64,000 nucleotides of DNA, from positions 27,746,015-27,810,014 of the forward strand of contig OU015528.1 in NCBI GenBank assembly GCA_907165065.1, written 5' to 3'. The translations under genes were made by a program, and so were the position numbers. The stretch comes from Caprimulgus europaeus (Eukaryota; Chordata; Aves; Caprimulgiformes; Caprimulgidae). Positions 60,401 to 64,000 of the stretch are shown piece by piece. The notes under the pieces were generated by a model, which saw only the letters and a program-made list of their open reading frames with translations, had not been told where the DNA came from and made no database searches. Numbering within the stretch: position 1 is the first letter of the stretch; each line of letters starts with the position of its first letter.

Positions 60401-63400
60401 TACTCTAGAAAACCCGGTAAGAAAAAAAATAAATTAATTTGTACTCAGATAAACATTTAAACATCATGCAGCTACACAAGCATAACCTCTCTTTTTTTAA
60501 TTCAGAGAGCAGCATCCATCTTAAACTGAAAGATCATACCTAAAAATAAAGATCATATAATTAAGCACTACCTTAATAAACGTGCATGATGTCAGACAGA
60601 TGGAAACCTCTTCAGTAATGAGCACTGATTTTTTCAAACTTCATTTTTATATATTTATGTGTTAATGTTTGTAGGTAATTATACATGATTTTAATGTTCA
60701 ATTGCAGACAGAAACTATTAGAATCTTATTTCAAATCAAAAACTATCAGATTAAAAAATAATCAAATGTCTATGTATTTTCTTCTAGAAATAAGTAAATT
60801 GATCCTGATATGAACTTGTCTGCAACTAGTTAGACAAACTTTAAAAAAAGATCACTAAAAAACAACTTTGAAAGCTTAATTAGCGTATTGTGGCAAAAGG
60901 AGGATTCCCTAGCACAATACGTAAATGGAAACTTACACTATCAAATATGTACTATAATTTCTGTATAGTGCTGCAAACATGACACAAACACCTGGATTAA
61001 GGACACAACTCCATTTTCATAAGTGCTAAGCACACCTAATTCCAAAGGAACGCAATGGGGGCTCTCTAACAGCCTGGCAACCTCTTGAAGGAAAAACTAT
61101 GACATTATTTCATTTTCCTAAAGCAAAGGGAAGAATGAGCCCAGACCAAGCACAATATTCTGAGGGTTTCATTCACAGACAGGCTTACTTTACTTTTATT
61201 GTCTTATAAATCTAGCTAAACTTGTAGCATTAAAAAAAAAAATCCATTTTGACTTTGTAAACTAACACTAGAGTAACTTGATGAAAGATGCAATGACACA
61301 GGAAGAAGTTTCATGCTCAGAGACGATACTTGTAAGCTCAGGGCCCTGCTATTTACTCTGGGGAACTCACTACAAGCAGTCCCCGGTGCAACACGTGACT
61401 TCAGTCACTGGAAGTTTGTGTTAAAGAAACCGAAATAAAATACTTACAACAATAAAGCAAGCCTTAAGATTACAAATCAAGTGTGAATAACTGCAGTACT
61501 AAATAGTCCTGAGTCAGCAAAAGATGGAAACAAAAACTGTACGGTAACTGCATCTAAGGAGAGAGAGAGCTGAAGCAGAAGTCACCTGTGATGCTGCTGA
61601 AAGCTCCCTAGAGGGGGGGGTTGTCTTACCCCAAATCATCAGGTTTTCCTCACTTCCTTGCTTAAGCCCACATTTTCTTTCATCTCCCTTTTTCCTTCTT
61701 CAGCAGGACTGAAAAAATTCTTCCATCTTCTGTACTGTTCTCCAACACATGCAAGGTAGTCTCAGAGAGAAAAGAGACCTTTCCCCAGCCTGCACACAGG
61801 CTTGATAAGGACAAGGCTGAGCAGACTTGTTTGTGTAATGTGTTTTAACACTGCTACCCCAAATATCCACAGACTCTACTGTTGCCTCTTGGTAAGGGGA
61901 CTATGCACACTCTAAACAGTATTAGGTACACCTCAGTTCAGAGCCAGGCACTGCCCCAGCTCTGTGCATTAGTCAAACATTGTGATCCCGGTAGCTCTGG
62001 AAGCCCCAAGATCAAGAATTGATGGAAGGTAAGGATCATATATACACTTTATTTCTTCTACTTTTTCCTAAGCACACGTGATTATCCTCTGCAACCAGAT
62101 TCTGGGTAAGACAGATCTTATGTTAAGGTTCAAAATTCAGAAATAGTAGCAGCTCAGCCCAATAAACAGTTTTCTAAGTGGAAATGAACAGAGTCCTACA
62201 TTCGCCTAAGAGCTTCACATGCTATCACGTTACTGCAAGCAACAGGAACTGATACTTGACTACATTTGATAGTCCTTTATACGTAAACAACCTCAAAAAC
62301 TGTTTCTCACTAGCTTTTTTTGGTTATGTTAGACACTGCTGTAGTTAAACAGTTTAAGACCAATGTTTTCAGTGTGATTTTCAAGTTAGGTGTCACATCA
62401 GCATTTGACTAGTGCAGCAAGTTTGAGATTTCAGTTAGTCTGAAAATATACTTCCTTTTATCTGGGCAACACAACAGCATTCCATGCAATGCTACTCATC
62501 TACCAGCAGTCTGTAAGACCAAACCCATCATAAGTAGATCACCAATAGACTGATAATCATAACTAAACAACAGATTTTCTCCTTCAAAAGTGCATCTGTG
62601 GGTATTCATACATTTTCAGTGCTTTTAAGTACTTTATTTGCTTGGACACTTTCAACAGATTATTTAGTTTAAATGTTATTTAATTGGTATTTCTTTCATT
62701 TACTAGTTCTTTTCAGAAAAGTTTTTGCAGCATGTATTACTTTGAAATGCATAAATTGTCACATGTATTGTCTGTCCACACATTCACAGTTGCACAAACT
62801 ACTTCCCTTTTCATTTATGCCTATACGAAAGTTAACGAAGGCAAACGCTTAGTCAGAGAAATTTCTACATATTTTTAGCTATCCTTGACTGCCATTTGAA
62901 TGGGTAAAAATACAAAGATGAGACATTGCTATCTGACAAGCAAATACTGCTGGCAGATCTGCAATACTGACAACTCTCCTACTAGTAGCATTTCACCACT
63001 TAGACTTCTAACAAACATTATGAAATTACTAGGTTTGGTTTTGCTTTAAACTAACCAGACCTTCCCCAGCCGTGTGTGATACCATCATTCTTACTCTACA
63101 AAAACACTTGAAGTCTGAGCCAAATTTAACCTGACCATTTCTGTATTTCTGAGCACAGTTCCTTTTAACATTTAGAAGTATGCTCTCAGTTTTGGAGCTC
63201 AAACTTTCATGCATCCAACTAGAAACATGTATCACACGTGCTATTTCAGAGAATGTGTACAGCTACAGAGGCAGGGGAAGTGTGCTACCCACTAGATCAC
63301 ACAAACACAGAGATAATCACAAAGTAATGCTTGAAATAGGTAATTTACTAAGTGCAAATACATTTTTTTTTCTTTCATGCACCAGTTTGTTGTCAGGACA

Positions 63401-64000
63401 TTCGTGACTTCTGTGCTACAGACCAATGCTTGTTAGAACCTCAAAACATTTTCCACCATTAAGGTCCTAATCTGCATTACAGGAATGGTAACTTAAGAAA
63501 TGCAGCAATTATTTTTCACCTTTAAGAAAAGGATATGAATTTGATAATATTTCTAAACTTTCCATTTGAAGTATTGCCAACCCCAAGTGTTCAGAACAGT
63601 CAGGACCTACAAAAGAATTACAATTTCAAAAGCACTGCAGTTTTGAAATCAAGTGGGAGTGCATTTACGTATTTATTTTTACTTCTCCTTCAGTTGCATT
63701 TAGGGTTTTCCTGCTTCATGTTTCATATATCATTGCACAACCGAAAAACCCTCAACTTTAAAGTGTTTTTAATTTAGAGTTTAGATGACGATAAAATTCA
63801 TTGATTCCATGAGGTAGAACCTTATGAGGAACAGCATGTATCAGAAAATTAGAATGATTACAGGTAACATTTTAAAAAGTGTTTAATAAATTTACTCGAG
63901 TATTTACAACAGTGTTTATGTAGCCCATTTTTCCTTCTGTTTTATTTCCTGAGTAGTAACACCATAAAAATAAGCTGAAATGAGGAAGGTGCAAAACACG
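60401..64000. other. Noncoding stretch to the window end
   Basis: AT-rich sequence with an A run near 61231-61241 and a G run at 61612-61620. Open frames at 62684-62878, 63180-63407 and 63535-63777 are near chance length and show no domain. Nothing else recognised. Confidence 0.5.

Noticed and set aside
1..64000. CRISPR arrays, operons, tRNA or rRNA genes
   Set aside because: The sequence is vertebrate. There are no regularly spaced repeats, and I saw no tRNA box B or cloverleaf and no rRNA segment.

Overview
This window is ordinary bird nuclear DNA. It is AT-rich, with no compact operon-like coding, and it carries several CR1 LINEs of avian type: an ORF2 with endonuclease and reverse transcriptase, and 3' ends made of short ATTCTRTG repeats. 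It also has an endogenous-retrovirus solo LTR of a kind I know from birds and sparse traces of ancient amniote repeats (old CR1/L3-like and MIR/L2-like). The species cannot be fixed from the sequence alone. I found no complete host protein-coding gene, no exon I can assign to a known gene, and no RNA gene. Most long open frames are CR1 relics or chance frames.

Layout: 1-1226 young CR1 on the minus strand, cut by the window edge. 3022-3246 CR1 3' end (+). 4720-6565 very old CR1 (+), interrupted at 6067-6237 by a short LTR-like insertion with a 4-bp target duplication. 11840-12190 old CR1 endonuclease fragment (+). 14981-18245 a 3-kb minus-strand CR1 with endonuclease and reverse transcriptase, split at about 16510-16846 by a plus-strand CR1 3' fragment. 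25493-25660 a relative of the 6067 insertion. 27800, 38059 and 60299 MIR/L2-like remnants. 36572-36637 a (GGAA)n microsatellite. 36792-36908 a small membrane-protein-like ORF. 38804-39413 an LTR. 43085-43739 a solo ERVL-type LTR with a 5-bp duplication. 44818-45275 an ancient CR1/L3-like 3' part (-). 52173-53790 an intermediate-age CR1 (-). 59690-59850 an isolated CpG-rich patch that could be a first exon or promoter.

The elements form an age series. There are L3-like CR1 and MIR relics, an intermediate CR1 at 52173, and two similar young copies at 1 and 14981. The two young copies share a frameshift inside the RT domain and an FVDN motif where FxDD is usual, yet have different 5' truncation points. 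This points to a common, already defective source that was probably mobilised in trans. I see no undescribed gene system here. The most useful leads are the shared RT lesion, the nested insertions with readable target sites, the small ORF at 36792, and the CpG patch at 59690.
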